Assembly: GCA_021324855.1 (NCBI GenBank) | Contig: JAJPIG010000005.1 | Location: 1 to 64,000 of the forward strand | Length of the DNA: 64,000 bases | DNA from: Pseudomonadota bacterium | GTDB lineage: Bacteria > Desulfobacterota > Binatia > Binatales > Binataceae | Direction: 5' to 3' | In this document: piece after piece, positions 17,578 through 26,236 of the stretch | How positions within the stretch are numbered: the stretch's first letter is position 1 | Layout of the letters: each line of letters begins with the position of its first letter | The notes under the pieces: generated by a model | What the model was told of the DNA's origin: nothing | The model's input: only the letters and a program-made list of their open reading frames with translations | The model's database searches: none | Translations under genes and position numbers: made by a program

Positions 17578-18452
17578 TCGCCGGGCGCAAGCATCCCGAC
17601 TGGATCAAGGTCCGCGCGCCGGTCTCGCCCGAGTATTTCCGCACCCGGGCGCTGCTCGGAGAGATGCGGCTTCACACCGTATGCCAGGAGGCCGCCTGCC
17701 CCAACATCGGCGAATGTTTCTCGCATCGAACGGCCACATTCATGCTGATGGGCGACGTCTGCACGCGCAATTGTCCGTACTGCAACGTCACGCATGGCAA
17801 GGCGCGCCCGCTCGATCCCGACGAGCCGCGGCGAATCGCGGAAGCCTCGGCGCGGCTCGGGCTGACACACATCGTCGTAACTTCGGTTGATCGGGACGAC
17901 CTGCCCGACGGCGGCGCGAGCCATTTCGCAGCCACGGCCGTCGCGATCAAGATGCTTCAGCCGGCAGTGCGGGTCGAAGTGCTGGTGCCTGATTTTAAGG
18001 GCGATCATCTCGCGGTCGAGACCGTGATCCGTGCGCCGGTCGATATCTACAATCACAACATCGAAACCGTGCCGCGGCTCTATCGCACCGCACGCCCGGG
18101 CGGACATTACGAGCGCTCGCTCGACGTGCTGGGCCATGCGCGCCGCTTCGCCGTCCAACTCAACCGTCAACTGCTCACCAAGGCGGGTGTGATGCTGGGG
18201 CTTGGCGAAGAACTCGACGAAGTGCTCCGCGTGATGCGCGACTTGCGCTCGATCGATTGCGATATTTTGACGCTTGGTCAGTACCTGCGGCCGACCCGCG
18301 ATCATCTTCCGGTTGCGCGCTATGTGCCGCCTGAGGAATTCGCGGAATTGCGCCGTGCGGGACTTGCCATGGGCTTTCGACACGTCGAGTCGGGCCCGCT
18401 GGTCCGCAGTTCCTATCACGCATGGGAGCATGTGAAACCCACGGCTGCATGA
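17574..18452 (+). CDS. lipA: Lipoyl synthase (radical SAM)
   Basis: Inserts two sulfurs into protein-bound octanoate. The 292-residue protein shows both iron-sulfur cluster motifs: the auxiliary cluster C37-x4-C42-x5-C48 (VCQEAACPNIGEC) and the radical SAM C63-x3-C67-x2-C70 (CTRNCPYC). The C-terminal FRHVESGPLVRSSYHA contains the serine that ligates the auxiliary cluster in the family. It closes the pdh-lip operon. Confidence 0.96.
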   Translation: MIAGRKHPDWIKVRAPVSPEYFRTRALLGEMRLHTVCQEAACPNIGECFSHRTATFMLMGDVCTRNCPYCNVTHGKARPLDPDEPRRIAEASARLGLTHIVVTSVDRDDLPDGGASHFAATAVAIKMLQPAVRVEVLVPDFKGDHLAVETVIRAPVDIYNHNIETVPRLYRTARPGGHYERSLDVLGHARRFAVQLNRQLLTKAGVMLGLGEELDEVLRVMRDLRSIDCDILTLGQYLRPTRDHLPVARYVPPEEFAELRRAGLAMGFRHVESGPLVRSSYHAWEHVKPTAA

Positions 18453-18778
18453 CGCGTTAGCCTGCGGAAGTTCGCGTCGGCCTCCATTTCGTTTGCGGGA
18501 GAATTGTTGCAGGTTCGCCAGCAATTGGGCTCATTCATGCAACATCCTGATTCGAACGTCGCACTTGGGCCTTCGCCCGAGGCAAGGTGGCATCCAGAGC
18601 CGTCCGCGCTAATCGATTTTCGATATCAAGCGCTAATTTAGGCAAATCGTATCTCTCGTAAGTGTCGGAATTCGTTACTGAATCACCAGATCGCATCGGC
18701 TGCACATCGTCGTGTTTATGGAACATCTCTTGCTGGAATCAGCTTGGCTTGAAATCCCAATATGCTTCGGGGTGGGAG
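18453..18778. other. Intergenic region after lipA, 326 bp
   Basis: No gene is supported. A small hairpin (CTTGGGC-CTTC-GCCCGAG, near 18565-18590) lacks a T tract, so I do not call it a terminator. The second half is A+T-richer and probably holds the promoter of the coiled-coil protein that follows. Confidence 0.4.
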
Positions 18779-19567
18779 ATGAACCTGAAACTCGATGAGT
18801 TGAGAAAGCTCTTGCTCCAACCCGAGCCGCCGATGATTCGCGTGCAGGAGCGTCGGAGCGGAAGTCCGATTGCCAGTCCGCTACTCGGCGGTTTAAGCAG
18901 CAACGGAACCGAATCGAATGGCGATGGTGACGGGAGTGGCAGTGGTGTTGAGCCAAAAAATCCCTCCGTGGAGAGAGGTGCGGTTGTGGCGAATAGTCTG
19001 ACGAGCGAGGTTTTGAATTACGTGACGACCGCGGCCGATGGAGCTGCCGAAGCGAAGAGCCAGTATCAGCTCGCTGCCGCCGTCGCCAAGGTCTTCGAGC
19101 CGACCCGAACCTTCCAGGAGTCGCTTACGCGTCTGACCAAGACATTCGAGCAGGTCGACATCCTCGGGCAGAGCGCTTCTCGCGCGCTGGCGCCGATGAA
19201 GGCATTCGCAGAGCAAATAGCGCATATTGCGCAGAACTTCGGACCGATGAAGGCCTTCCAGGATCAGCTCGCGCAACTCGCATCCAACTTCGAGCCGATG
19301 AAGGGCCTGCACGAGCAGCTCGCCCAGATTGGCCAGGCCTTTCACGACCATCTGATCGAACTATCCCGTACGCTCGAACCGGCTAGGAAGCTGCAAGGCA
19401 AGGTGGCAGAGCTTGCGCGCGGCCTTGAGTCGGTGAGCGAGATGCAGGCAGAGTTCGAACGTTTGGCCGAGAGCTTCAAAGTCGGCGTGGCGCCATCCAA
19501 GGACGCGCCGGCCGCTGCTGCCGGCAATGGCGGCGTCGGCTACGCCAACGGCTCTGCGCTTTCCTGA
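18779..19567 (+). CDS. Hypothetical coiled-coil protein with heptad-like repeats
   Basis: The ATG at 18779 follows GGGGTGGGAG; an upstream extension to 18662 is open but not convincing. The 262-residue product has an acidic/Gly/Ser-rich N-terminal third. A long helical region follows in which a unit like APMKAFAEQIAHIAQNF, GPMKAFQDQLAQLASNF and EPMKGLHEQLAQIGQAF repeats at about 17 residues. The tail is Ala/Gly-rich and disordered. There is no signal or catalytic motif. The helical repeats recall phasin-like or scaffold proteins, but no family is recognised. Confidence 0.6.
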   Translation: MNLKLDELRKLLLQPEPPMIRVQERRSGSPIASPLLGGLSSNGTESNGDGDGSGSGVEPKNPSVERGAVVANSLTSEVLNYVTTAADGAAEAKSQYQLAAAVAKVFEPTRTFQESLTRLTKTFEQVDILGQSASRALAPMKAFAEQIAHIAQNFGPMKAFQDQLAQLASNFEPMKGLHEQLAQIGQAFHDHLIELSRTLEPARKLQGKVAELARGLESVSEMQAEFERLAESFKVGVAPSKDAPAAAAGNGGVGYANGSALS

Positions 19568-19583
19568 GAGCTGACACGCGACC

Positions 19584-19623
19584 AAAAAAACGCCCGCTTC
19601 GTCGATCCGAAGCGGGCGTTTTT
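19584..19623. terminator. Bidirectional intrinsic terminator
   Basis: A perfect 13-bp stem AACGCCCGCTTCG/CGAAGCGGGCGTT with loop TCGATC, preceded by an A run and followed by a T run. It lies between the converging coiled-coil gene and mlaA and can stop transcription from both sides. Confidence 0.93.
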
Positions 19624-19644
19624 GTAATCAAAATTTGGCGGCAG

Positions 19645-20463
19645 CTACGGTCCAAACACGGTCCCCTCGTCGACCTTCCTCTGCTGATTTGCGCGCCGCT
19701 GCATGTAACCGTCCTGCACCGCGCCGTAGAGATCGATCGCGTAGCGGTCGACCTCTTCAAATAGATTCAAATGCAGTGAGCGGTAGTTGATCCCGGCCAA
19801 AGCAAACTGGCCGACGTTGGCCGGAATGTAGACATACCACGGTGTCAGCCAATCGAGCGGATTCATCGCGCCGTCCGCGACCAGGCCGACCGTATCGCGG
19901 ATCGTCGATGGTCCTAGGAACGGCAGCACCACGTAAGGCCCGGTCGGCACACCGTAATGGCCGAGCGTCAGCCCGAAGTCGTCGCGATTCTCCTTGAGAC
20001 CGAACCACGTATCCGCAACATCGAACAGCCCGGCGACGCCGAGCGTGGTGTTGATCCCGAAGCGGGCCACTTCCGTGCCGGCTCGCGTCAGACGAAGCTG
20101 GAACAGATTGTTCGCGAAGCGCGGGATGACACCGACATTGCTGAAGAAATTCCCGACGCTCTCACGCGCAGGCCGCGGCACCACGGCTGCGTAGCCGCGG
20201 GCGATAGGCGACACGACGTACTGATCAACCTTGAGGTTGAAGTTCAGCATCGTGCTGTTGAAGGGCTCGAGCGGGTCTGGGTACGGTTGGCCGTTGTTCG
20301 GACCGGGCGGCGGGCCGGAGGTTGGCGGAGGCGATGCGGCTGCGCCGCTTTCACCGGCCATCGCGGGCGACACACAAATCATCGCCGCCATCATGATTAC
20401 CGCCATGAAGCCGCCGAGCGACAAGCCATCGCGAACCGAGCAGCTCTCTCGCTGCAACTTCAT
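19645..20463 (-). CDS. mlaA: MlaA/VacJ-family outer-membrane lipid asymmetry protein
   Basis: Removes misplaced phospholipid from the outer leaflet and passes it to MlaC. The 272-residue protein carries DPLEPFNSTMLNFNLKVDQY, FFSNVGVIPRFANNLFQ, DDFGLTLGHYGVPTGPYVVLPFLGPSTIRD split across its middle; these are MlaA hallmarks. The signal peptide (VIMMAAMICVSPAMA|GES) looks like a type I site, with no lipobox, unlike E. coli MlaA. The start at 20463 has an AGGTAGG site. Last gene of the cofC-mla operon. Confidence 0.93.
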   Translation of the reverse strand: MKLQRESCSVRDGLSLGGFMAVIMMAAMICVSPAMAGESGAAASPPPTSGPPPGPNNGQPYPDPLEPFNSTMLNFNLKVDQYVVSPIARGYAAVVPRPARESVGNFFSNVGVIPRFANNLFQLRLTRAGTEVARFGINTTLGVAGLFDVADTWFGLKENRDDFGLTLGHYGVPTGPYVVLPFLGPSTIRDTVGLVADGAMNPLDWLTPWYVYIPANVGQFALAGINYRSLHLNLFEEVDRYAIDLYGAVQDGYMQRRANQQRKVDEGTVFGP

Positions 20464-20562
20464 TTTGAACCTACCTTCCACCTTCAATTTTTCGGCCCCT
20501 CCCCCGCTCTGGCGGACGCAGCCAACTATAATAGCTTGCAACGGCATTGACTAGTCACGCTT

Positions 20563-21222
20563 TCAGGATTCTCCCAAAGCATTGGCCAATTGCGTACTCT
20601 TTGCCCTGAGATCCGCCATCAAGGTTGGGAAGCCCTTGTTGTTGATCACGCGGTTAAACTGATTGCGATAGTTCGCGATGATACTGATCGAGTCGACTGT
20701 GACATCGTAGATTTTCCACTGACCGCCTATGTATTTCAGCCGATAGTCGAGCGCGATCGGTTCGCCGCCCTGGGGCTGATTCACTTTCGAACTCACCTGG
20801 CTGTAGCCGGGCGCGAGCTGGATGGTCTTGGTGAACGTGACCGTCTGACCCCGGTAGTCCGAAACCTTGCTCAGGTAGGAATCCTCAATGAACTGCGTAA
20901 AGACGCGGGTGAATTCCTGCCGCTGAGCCGGCGTGAGATCGCGCCAATGATAGCCGAGGGCCGAGCGCGACATCTCGGTGAAATCGAAACTCTGCTCAAC
21001 TACGCCGCGTAGCCGCTCCTGTTTCTCGTGTGTTGTCATGTTGCTGCCAAGCACGCTCAGCGCCTGGTTAACCAGCGTCCTGGCGACCGCCGTGGGGTCG
21101 CCGGAATCAGCGCGGGCGGCGATTCCGATCGCTATCGCGATCGATACTGCTGTCAAGCCGCCCAGCGCGCGGCGTACGAAAGAACCACGATCGACGAATA
21201 AGACGCTTCTGTTTCCGTTCAT
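20563..21222 (-). CDS. mlaC: MlaC-like periplasmic phospholipid shuttle
   Basis: The 219-residue secreted protein (signal RRALGGLTAVSIAIAIGIAARA) has MlaC/Ttg2D features: DFTEMSRSALGYHWRDLTPAQ, EFTRVFTQFIEDSYL and GGQWKIYDVTVDSISIIANYR. It carries lipid between the MlaA complex and the inner-membrane MlaFED transporter. It is 11 nt downstream of mlaD and 99 bp upstream of mlaA. Confidence 0.94.
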   Translation of the reverse strand: MNGNRSVLFVDRGSFVRRALGGLTAVSIAIAIGIAARADSGDPTAVARTLVNQALSVLGSNMTTHEKQERLRGVVEQSFDFTEMSRSALGYHWRDLTPAQRQEFTRVFTQFIEDSYLSKVSDYRGQTVTFTKTIQLAPGYSQVSSKVNQPQGGEPIALDYRLKYIGGQWKIYDVTVDSISIIANYRNQFNRVINNKGFPTLMADLRAKSTQLANALGES

Positions 21223-21233
21223 ACTACCCTTAC

Positions 21234-21713
21234 TTATTGTCCTTGCTTTTGCTTTTCCTTTGGAGCTCCCCCCGAGCCCAGACTGTTGATTACCTGACCG
21301 ATCGCATCCTCAAGCACGAACGCGGATTGGGTCTGCATGATTGTGCCGCCGTTGGGCAATGTATCCCCGCTGCCGAGTTGTATGGCAACGTACTTGTCGC
21401 CAATGATGCCACTCGATTTGATCCCGGCGATCGCCTCACTGTCGACCTGCACGCCTTTGTCAATGAAGAGCCCGACATGGGCGCGGTCGTTCTGCAGCGA
21501 GATCGATTGTACATGGCCGACCGGCACACCCGCGATTTCCACCCGGTCGTTGTTCTTGAGCCCGGCAATATTGTCAAAATTGGCGAACAGTACGTAGCCG
21601 GGGCTGCCGAAAATATTGACATTACCGAGCCGGAACGAAAGGAAGGCGAGCGCAGCAATTCCGAGGATTGCGAAGATCCCGACTATAAGCTGAGTCGTGC
21701 GAGTCGCGTACAT
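21234..21713 (-). CDS. mlaD: MlaD, MCE-domain lipid transport subunit
   Basis: 159 residues: one N-terminal membrane helix (QLIVGIFAILGIAALAFLSF) and a single MCE domain (about 38-118: FANFDNIAGLKNNDRVEIAG, GIIGDKYVAIQLG). The hydrophobic C-terminal helix forms the hexamer pore in E. coli. The tail is Gly/Lys-rich. It is 8 nt from mlaF. Confidence 0.94.
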   Translation of the reverse strand: MYATRTTQLIVGIFAILGIAALAFLSFRLGNVNIFGSPGYVLFANFDNIAGLKNNDRVEIAGVPVGHVQSISLQNDRAHVGLFIDKGVQVDSEAIAGIKSSGIIGDKYVAIQLGSGDTLPNGGTIMQTQSAFVLEDAIGQVINSLGSGGAPKEKQKQGQ

Positions 21714-21721
21714 GCTTGCAG

Positions 21722-22522
21722 TTACCCGGTGACTGCCGGGACCTCATCCTCCCCCGACGCTTTCCCTGCGAGAAAGCGTTCGAATGTTTCATCGTGAGCC
21801 GCAGTCACCTCGGCAACCGTGCCATGCAGGCGCATTCTGCCTTCGTGCATGAACGCGATTCGGTCCGAGATCTCGAATACGTCCGGCACGTCGTGGCTGA
21901 CCAGCACCGCAGTCAGGCCAAACCGCTGCTGGGTGCGCCGCACCAGCGCGTGAATCGATCCGATCCGCGTCGGGTCGAGGCCGGTGGTCGGCTCGTCCAG
22001 CATCAAAATGCCTGGCCGATGAATTAGCGCGCGCGCGAGCGCGGCCCGCTTCTGCATCCCGCCGCTCAACTCCGACGGATACTTCTTCTCCATCCCTTCG
22101 AGCCCGACCGCAGCCAGCATCTCGCGCACCCGAGCCGCAATTTCATCGCGGCTGAGGCTGGTCTTCTCGACCAGCGGAAAGGCGACGTTGTCGAACACCG
22201 GCATCGAGTCGAACAGCGCGCCGGATTGAAACAACATCCCGAACTTCTCGCGCACCGCATCGAGCGCGCGCCCGCCGAGCGCCGTGACATCGATACCCTC
22301 GATGACAATCCGCCCTGAATCCGGCCGCAGCAGCAAATTCAGATGCTTCAGAAAAACGGTCTTGCCGCAGCCGCTCGGTCCCACGATCGTGGTGATCTGG
22401 CCGCGCGGAAAATCGATATCGACGCCGCGCAGCACCTCTTGCGCGCCGAAGCGCCGGCGCAGGTCGCGAACCTCAATCGCATTGGCTCCCCCGTTTCGAT
22501 CAACCCCCATGGAACCGCTCAT
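21722..22522 (-). CDS. mlaF: MlaF, ABC transporter ATPase for lipid transport
   Basis: From the ATG at 22522 the protein is 266 residues. Walker A GPSGCGKTVFLKHLN, signature LSGGMQKRAALARAL, Walker B ILMLDEPTTGLDP and the switch VSHDVPDVFEIS are intact. It powers the MlaE permease. The start lies 2 nt past the mlaE stop, so the two are coupled; a longer frame overlaps mlaE and is not needed. Confidence 0.95.
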   Translation of the reverse strand: MSGSMGVDRNGGANAIEVRDLRRRFGAQEVLRGVDIDFPRGQITTIVGPSGCGKTVFLKHLNLLLRPDSGRIVIEGIDVTALGGRALDAVREKFGMLFQSGALFDSMPVFDNVAFPLVEKTSLSRDEIAARVREMLAAVGLEGMEKKYPSELSGGMQKRAALARALIHRPGILMLDEPTTGLDPTRIGSIHALVRRTQQRFGLTAVLVSHDVPDVFEISDRIAFMHEGRMRLHGTVAEVTAAHDETFERFLAGKASGEDEVPAVTG

Positions 22523-22524
22523 CG

Positions 22525-23304
22525 TTACAGAAGTATCGACGTCATAAAATAGTCCCACACCAGTACAAGTACGCTGGACATCACCACCGCCTCGGTGGTG
22601 GCGCGGCTCACCCCGGTCGCCATCCGCTCCGCATGGTAGCCCTTGTAACAGCAGACCCACATTACTACCAGCCCGAAGACCAGCGCCTTGTAGATGCCGG
22701 TGGCGATATCGTGCGCGTCCATGTTCTGGGCAATCCCGTTCAGATAACTGGAGCCCGGCGCACCCATCAAGTCGACGCCGATCACGTAACCGCCAAGAAT
22801 CCCGATGACATCGAAAATCGCGGTCAGCAGTGGAAAGCTGATCAGGCCCGCGATCACGCGCGGCGATACCAGGTACTGAATCGGATTGATCGCCATCACG
22901 GTCAGCGCGTCGATCTGCTCGGTGGCCTGCATTGAGCCGAGCTCCGCGGCCATCGCGGAACCCGCCCGCGCCGCGATCATCAACGCCGTCAGCACCGGCC
23001 CCAACTCGCGCACCAGCGTGAGCGCCACCACTGTCCCGAGGGCGCCTTCCGACTCGAAGCGCCGGAGCGTGTTGTAGCCCTGAAGCCCGAGCACCATGCC
23101 CGTGAAGGTGCCAATCAGCAGAATCAGAAAGGTCGATTCTGCGCCGATGATTCGAATCTGACGAATTGCCAGGCGCGGCTTAAACGGCGGCACTACGATG
23201 TAGAACAACGCAGTAAACAGAAAGATGAAAAAGTTGCCCAGAATGACAACCCCGTCGATAATCAGCGCTCCCAGACGCGCGATCGAAGCGACCACAAAAT
23301 TCAT
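22525..23304 (-). CDS. mlaE: MlaE, permease of the lipid ABC transporter
   Basis: 259 residues with five or six membrane segments. ALTLVRELGPVLTALMIAARAGSAMAAELGSM is the MlaE/YrbE core (about 95-125), followed by EQIDALTVMAINPIQYLVSPR. It forms the inner-membrane channel with MlaF and MlaD. Its start is 10 nt after the stop of cofC, so the operon appears to begin with a cofactor gene. Confidence 0.95.
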   Translation of the reverse strand: MNFVVASIARLGALIIDGVVILGNFFIFLFTALFYIVVPPFKPRLAIRQIRIIGAESTFLILLIGTFTGMVLGLQGYNTLRRFESEGALGTVVALTLVRELGPVLTALMIAARAGSAMAAELGSMQATEQIDALTVMAINPIQYLVSPRVIAGLISFPLLTAIFDVIGILGGYVIGVDLMGAPGSSYLNGIAQNMDAHDIATGIYKALVFGLVVMWVCCYKGYHAERMATGVSRATTEAVVMSSVLVLVWDYFMTSILL

Positions 23305-23314
23305 CGCTAAATTT

Positions 23315-23953
23315 TCAGGCCTGAGCCAAACCGAGACGCGAAAGCTGATTGAAGGTATGGGTCGAACTAGGGATGCGGACGAAGTCAGCCAGGTCGCTCA
23401 TTAAATCGAGGTCCATCGACGGGCCGCTCAGACGCACGATCTCGCATCGGATGCCCGCCTGTTCGCAGCTTTCGAGATGGCGCATCAAACTATGCCGTCC
23501 GAATCGTGTTGCGATAACGTCCGGCGGTCGACGAGCGATCATATTGGTGCCCGAGAGCTCGCGCGAGGGGGCCAACGCCACGCCTTGTTCGTCGTGCGTC
23601 GCAGCGAACATCGCATCGATGTCCGCGCCGGTCACAAGCGGGATGTCCGACAGCACCACGCAGACGGTTTTCGCGCCTTCGGCGATCAGCGCTTCGGTAC
23701 CCAACCGCACTGCGGCATTCAGGCCGCGCGGAAACCGCTCATCAATCGTCATTGCGCCAGCCGCGCGCGCCATCGCAAGCAGCTCATGGTCCGAACTGAC
23801 CAGCGCAACCTGATCCGGCGCCTCGGCACTCATCGCGGCGCTCAGGACATCGCGGAACATCGCTTCGGCCAGCGCTCGGCGTTCGCCAGCCGGCATCGCC
23901 AGCCGGGTTTTGGCGAATTCGAGCTGCTTGGCAGCAATCAGCACGATACGCAC
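23315..23953 (-). CDS. cofC: CofC-type phospholactate/phosphoenolpyruvate guanylyltransferase
   Basis: Activates 2-phospholactate or phosphoenolpyruvate for coenzyme F420 synthesis. The 212-residue Rossmann-like protein starts MRIVLIAAKQLEFAKTRLA, the CofC/FbiD nucleotide-binding start. It has CVVLSDIPLVTGADIDAMF, PSRELSGTNMIARRPPDVI and LDLMSDLADF. A related sugar nucleotidyltransferase cannot be excluded, but NM-rich PSRELSGTN is specific. It heads the mla operon. Three LLM enzymes in the window are possible F420 users. Confidence 0.82.
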   Translation of the reverse strand: MRIVLIAAKQLEFAKTRLAMPAGERRALAEAMFRDVLSAAMSAEAPDQVALVSSDHELLAMARAAGAMTIDERFPRGLNAAVRLGTEALIAEGAKTVCVVLSDIPLVTGADIDAMFAATHDEQGVALAPSRELSGTNMIARRPPDVIATRFGRHSLMRHLESCEQAGIRCEIVRLSGPSMDLDLMSDLADFVRIPSSTHTFNQLSRLGLAQA

Positions 23954-24133
23954 GGCGCTTTCTTATAACGCAAGCTTCACGTCACGCCAAGCCAGGCGGT
24001 CCGCGTCGACTACGATGCTTGACTATTTTTGACCATCCCTCAACATGATGAGAATCGGCTTTTCCCGCCGGGGATCCTGAAGATGATCGAAAGCGCCAAG
24101 TGGAACAGGGGCAGAAAAGGAGTGTGGACGGTG

Positions 24134-25042
24134 ATGCGCAACGCGACTTTTACTTCGTCAGGCTGGATGAAAAGTTTGCTTCCAGCCCGAATCAGGGCCA
24201 GCCTGATGACTGCCGGCTCGATTCTTCTCGCAGCCGGCTTGCTCACCGGATGCGCTCATAAATCGCCTGAAGACTATATAAAGGCTGGCGACCAGGCGAT
24301 GCAATCGTCGGGTTTCTCGCAGGCCGAAGCGGATTATCAACAGGCGGTTCAGCTCGATCCAAACAATGCGCGTGCGCACGTCGCGCTCGCGAATGCCTAT
24401 ATCGCCGAGAAAAAGAACGACGAGGCCAAGGCTGAGCTGATGAAGGCGCTCGAACTCGATCCCAAAAGCGCCGGCGGACACGCCGCGCTGGGAGATCTTT
24501 ACCTCGACGCTGGCGAAACCGGAGCCGCTGAAGAGCAGTATCGCGCCGCGGTGGCGCTGGATACCGGCAATCCCGCATATCGCATCATGCTCGCGCGCGT
24601 CCTGACGCGAACCAACAAGCTCGGCGCGGCCGAAGTCGAACTGCGGACAGCGGTCGGACTGGAGCCGCGCAACGCCGCGGCCCACTATGCGCTCGCATCG
24701 CTGCTGATGGCGGAACCGAATCGCCAGGAAGAGGCGCAGATCGAGATGGCTGCGGCGCAAGCGCTGAATCCCAATCTGGCGACTCCTACGCCAGCGGCAA
24801 CCCCGACCGCGGCCGCCGCACTTGGCGCGCCACCTCCGGCATACAAGGTCCGGCCGATCAGAAAGCGGTTTGAGCTGACCAAGAATTCTCCGGTCTATCA
24901 GAACCCGGATCAGACCAGCGCCGTCCTCGCGCAGGTGCATCGCGGACGCTGGGTCAACGTCATCGGTATCTCGGGCGATTGGCTGCAGATTCGGATGCGC
25001 AACGGCACGGTCGGATTCATCCCCACCGCGGCCGCGGAATGA
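24134..25042 (+). CDS. TPR lipoprotein with C-terminal SH3-like domain
   Basis: 302 residues. The signal LMTAGSILLAAGLLTGC is a lipobox. Then come about five TPR units (about residues 45-215), for example ADYQQAVQLDPNNARAHVAL and AEAKAELMKALELDP-like repeats. A Pro/Ala linker is followed by a bacterial SH3 domain (KNSPVYQNPDQTSAVLAQVHRG...GDWLQIRMRNGTVGFI). It may organise an envelope complex. The start may be GTG 24131 behind AAGGAG, or upstream TTG. It is divergent from the cofC-mla operon. Confidence 0.75.
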   Translation: MRNATFTSSGWMKSLLPARIRASLMTAGSILLAAGLLTGCAHKSPEDYIKAGDQAMQSSGFSQAEADYQQAVQLDPNNARAHVALANAYIAEKKNDEAKAELMKALELDPKSAGGHAALGDLYLDAGETGAAEEQYRAAVALDTGNPAYRIMLARVLTRTNKLGAAEVELRTAVGLEPRNAAAHYALASLLMAEPNRQEEAQIEMAAAQALNPNLATPTPAATPTAAAALGAPPPAYKVRPIRKRFELTKNSPVYQNPDQTSAVLAQVHRGRWVNVIGISGDWLQIRMRNGTVGFIPTAAAE

Positions 25043-25059
25043 CGTAAAGGTCTGAGTGC

Positions 25060-26226
25060 ATGCGGGTAGGGATCGCGACGTCGACCCGGTTTCACATTTT
25101 CGATCTCGCCCGCGAGATGGAGCGGCTCGGTCATCTTCAAAATCTTTATACTGGCTATCCGCGTTCGCGGGTTGACGTCGTCCCGCGATCTAAGGTCCGC
25201 AGTTTTCCGTGGTTCGTAACAGCCACGGCCCTTGCCGCACGCGCACATATATCGGCGCCTGCGTGGTTCAAGGCGAATGACGCAGTAAGTTTCGATCGGT
25301 GGGTCACGCGAAATCTGGAGCCCTGCGACGTCTTCCATGCGCTCTCGAGCTACGGGCTCGAGAGCCATCAGGCGGCGCGTGAGCGATACGGCGCGCTCAC
25401 GGTGTGCGATCGCGGTTGCTCGCATATGCTCTTCCAGCAGGAGATTGGGCGGGAGGAATGCGAGCGATGGGGATTCCCGATGACGCCGACTCATCCGCGC
25501 ATCATCGAGCGCGAACTGGCTGAGTACGAAACCTGCGACCTGATCACAATCCCGTCGCGCTTCGCATGGCGGAGCTTCGTGGCTAAGGGGGTGCCCGAAA
25601 GCAAGCTGCGACTTAATCCCTACGGTGTCGATATCCAGGCTTTTCGCCCGGTCCCCAAGGGCGACGATATCTTTCGCGTCCTCTTCGTCGGCCATCTGAG
25701 CGCGCGCAAGGGCCTCCTCTATCTGCTCCAGGCGGTCAAGTCGCTGCGCCTGCCGAAGTTTGAACTCTGGTTGATTGGGTCCAAAATGCGGGAGACTCCA
25801 GCAATCGTAGCGGGACACGAGGATCTCTTCCGCTACCAGGGCGTGATTCCACGAACGGAGCTGTACAAATATTACAGTCAGGGCTCGGTGCTGGTGTTGC
25901 CATCAATCGAAGACGGTTTCGGCATGGTAATGGCGGAGGCGATGGCGTGCGGGCTGCCCGTGATCGCATCCACCAACACGGGTGGCGAGGATCTTTTCAC
26001 CGACGGCGTCGAGGGATTTATCGTTCCGATCCGTAATCCGGAGGCGATTCGCGAGAAGCTCGTCGATTTGTACGAGCATCCGGAAAAACGCGAAGCGATG
26101 GGCCGCGCGGCGTTGGCGCGCGTCCGTTCCCTCGATGGATGGGGCAATTACGGACGCAAGATGGCTGAGTGCTATGCCGCGGAACTGGAGCGGCGCGCTA
26201 CCCGAGCCTCCTCGCTCGCCTCCTGA
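25060..26226 (+). CDS. Glycosyltransferase family 4
   Basis: 388 residues. The C-terminal GT-B domain has FRVLFVGHLSARKGLLYLLQAV, YQGVIPRTELYKYYSQGSVLVLPS and the EX7E-type donor site EDGFGMVMAEAMACGLPVIA. The N-terminus binds acceptor: MRVGIATSTRFHIFDLAREM. The donor sugar and product are unknown. It starts 17 nt after the TPR lipoprotein and may be co-transcribed. A 25-nt inverted repeat lies inside it (25341-25365). Confidence 0.87.
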   Translation: MRVGIATSTRFHIFDLAREMERLGHLQNLYTGYPRSRVDVVPRSKVRSFPWFVTATALAARAHISAPAWFKANDAVSFDRWVTRNLEPCDVFHALSSYGLESHQAARERYGALTVCDRGCSHMLFQQEIGREECERWGFPMTPTHPRIIERELAEYETCDLITIPSRFAWRSFVAKGVPESKLRLNPYGVDIQAFRPVPKGDDIFRVLFVGHLSARKGLLYLLQAVKSLRLPKFELWLIGSKMRETPAIVAGHEDLFRYQGVIPRTELYKYYSQGSVLVLPSIEDGFGMVMAEAMACGLPVIASTNTGGEDLFTDGVEGFIVPIRNPEAIREKLVDLYEHPEKREAMGRAALARVRSLDGWGNYGRKMAECYAAELERRATRASSLAS

Positions 26227-26236
26227 GGCGCCGTCG

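Noticed and set aside
18565-18590. Terminator after lipA
   Set aside because: The hairpin is short and has no T tract.
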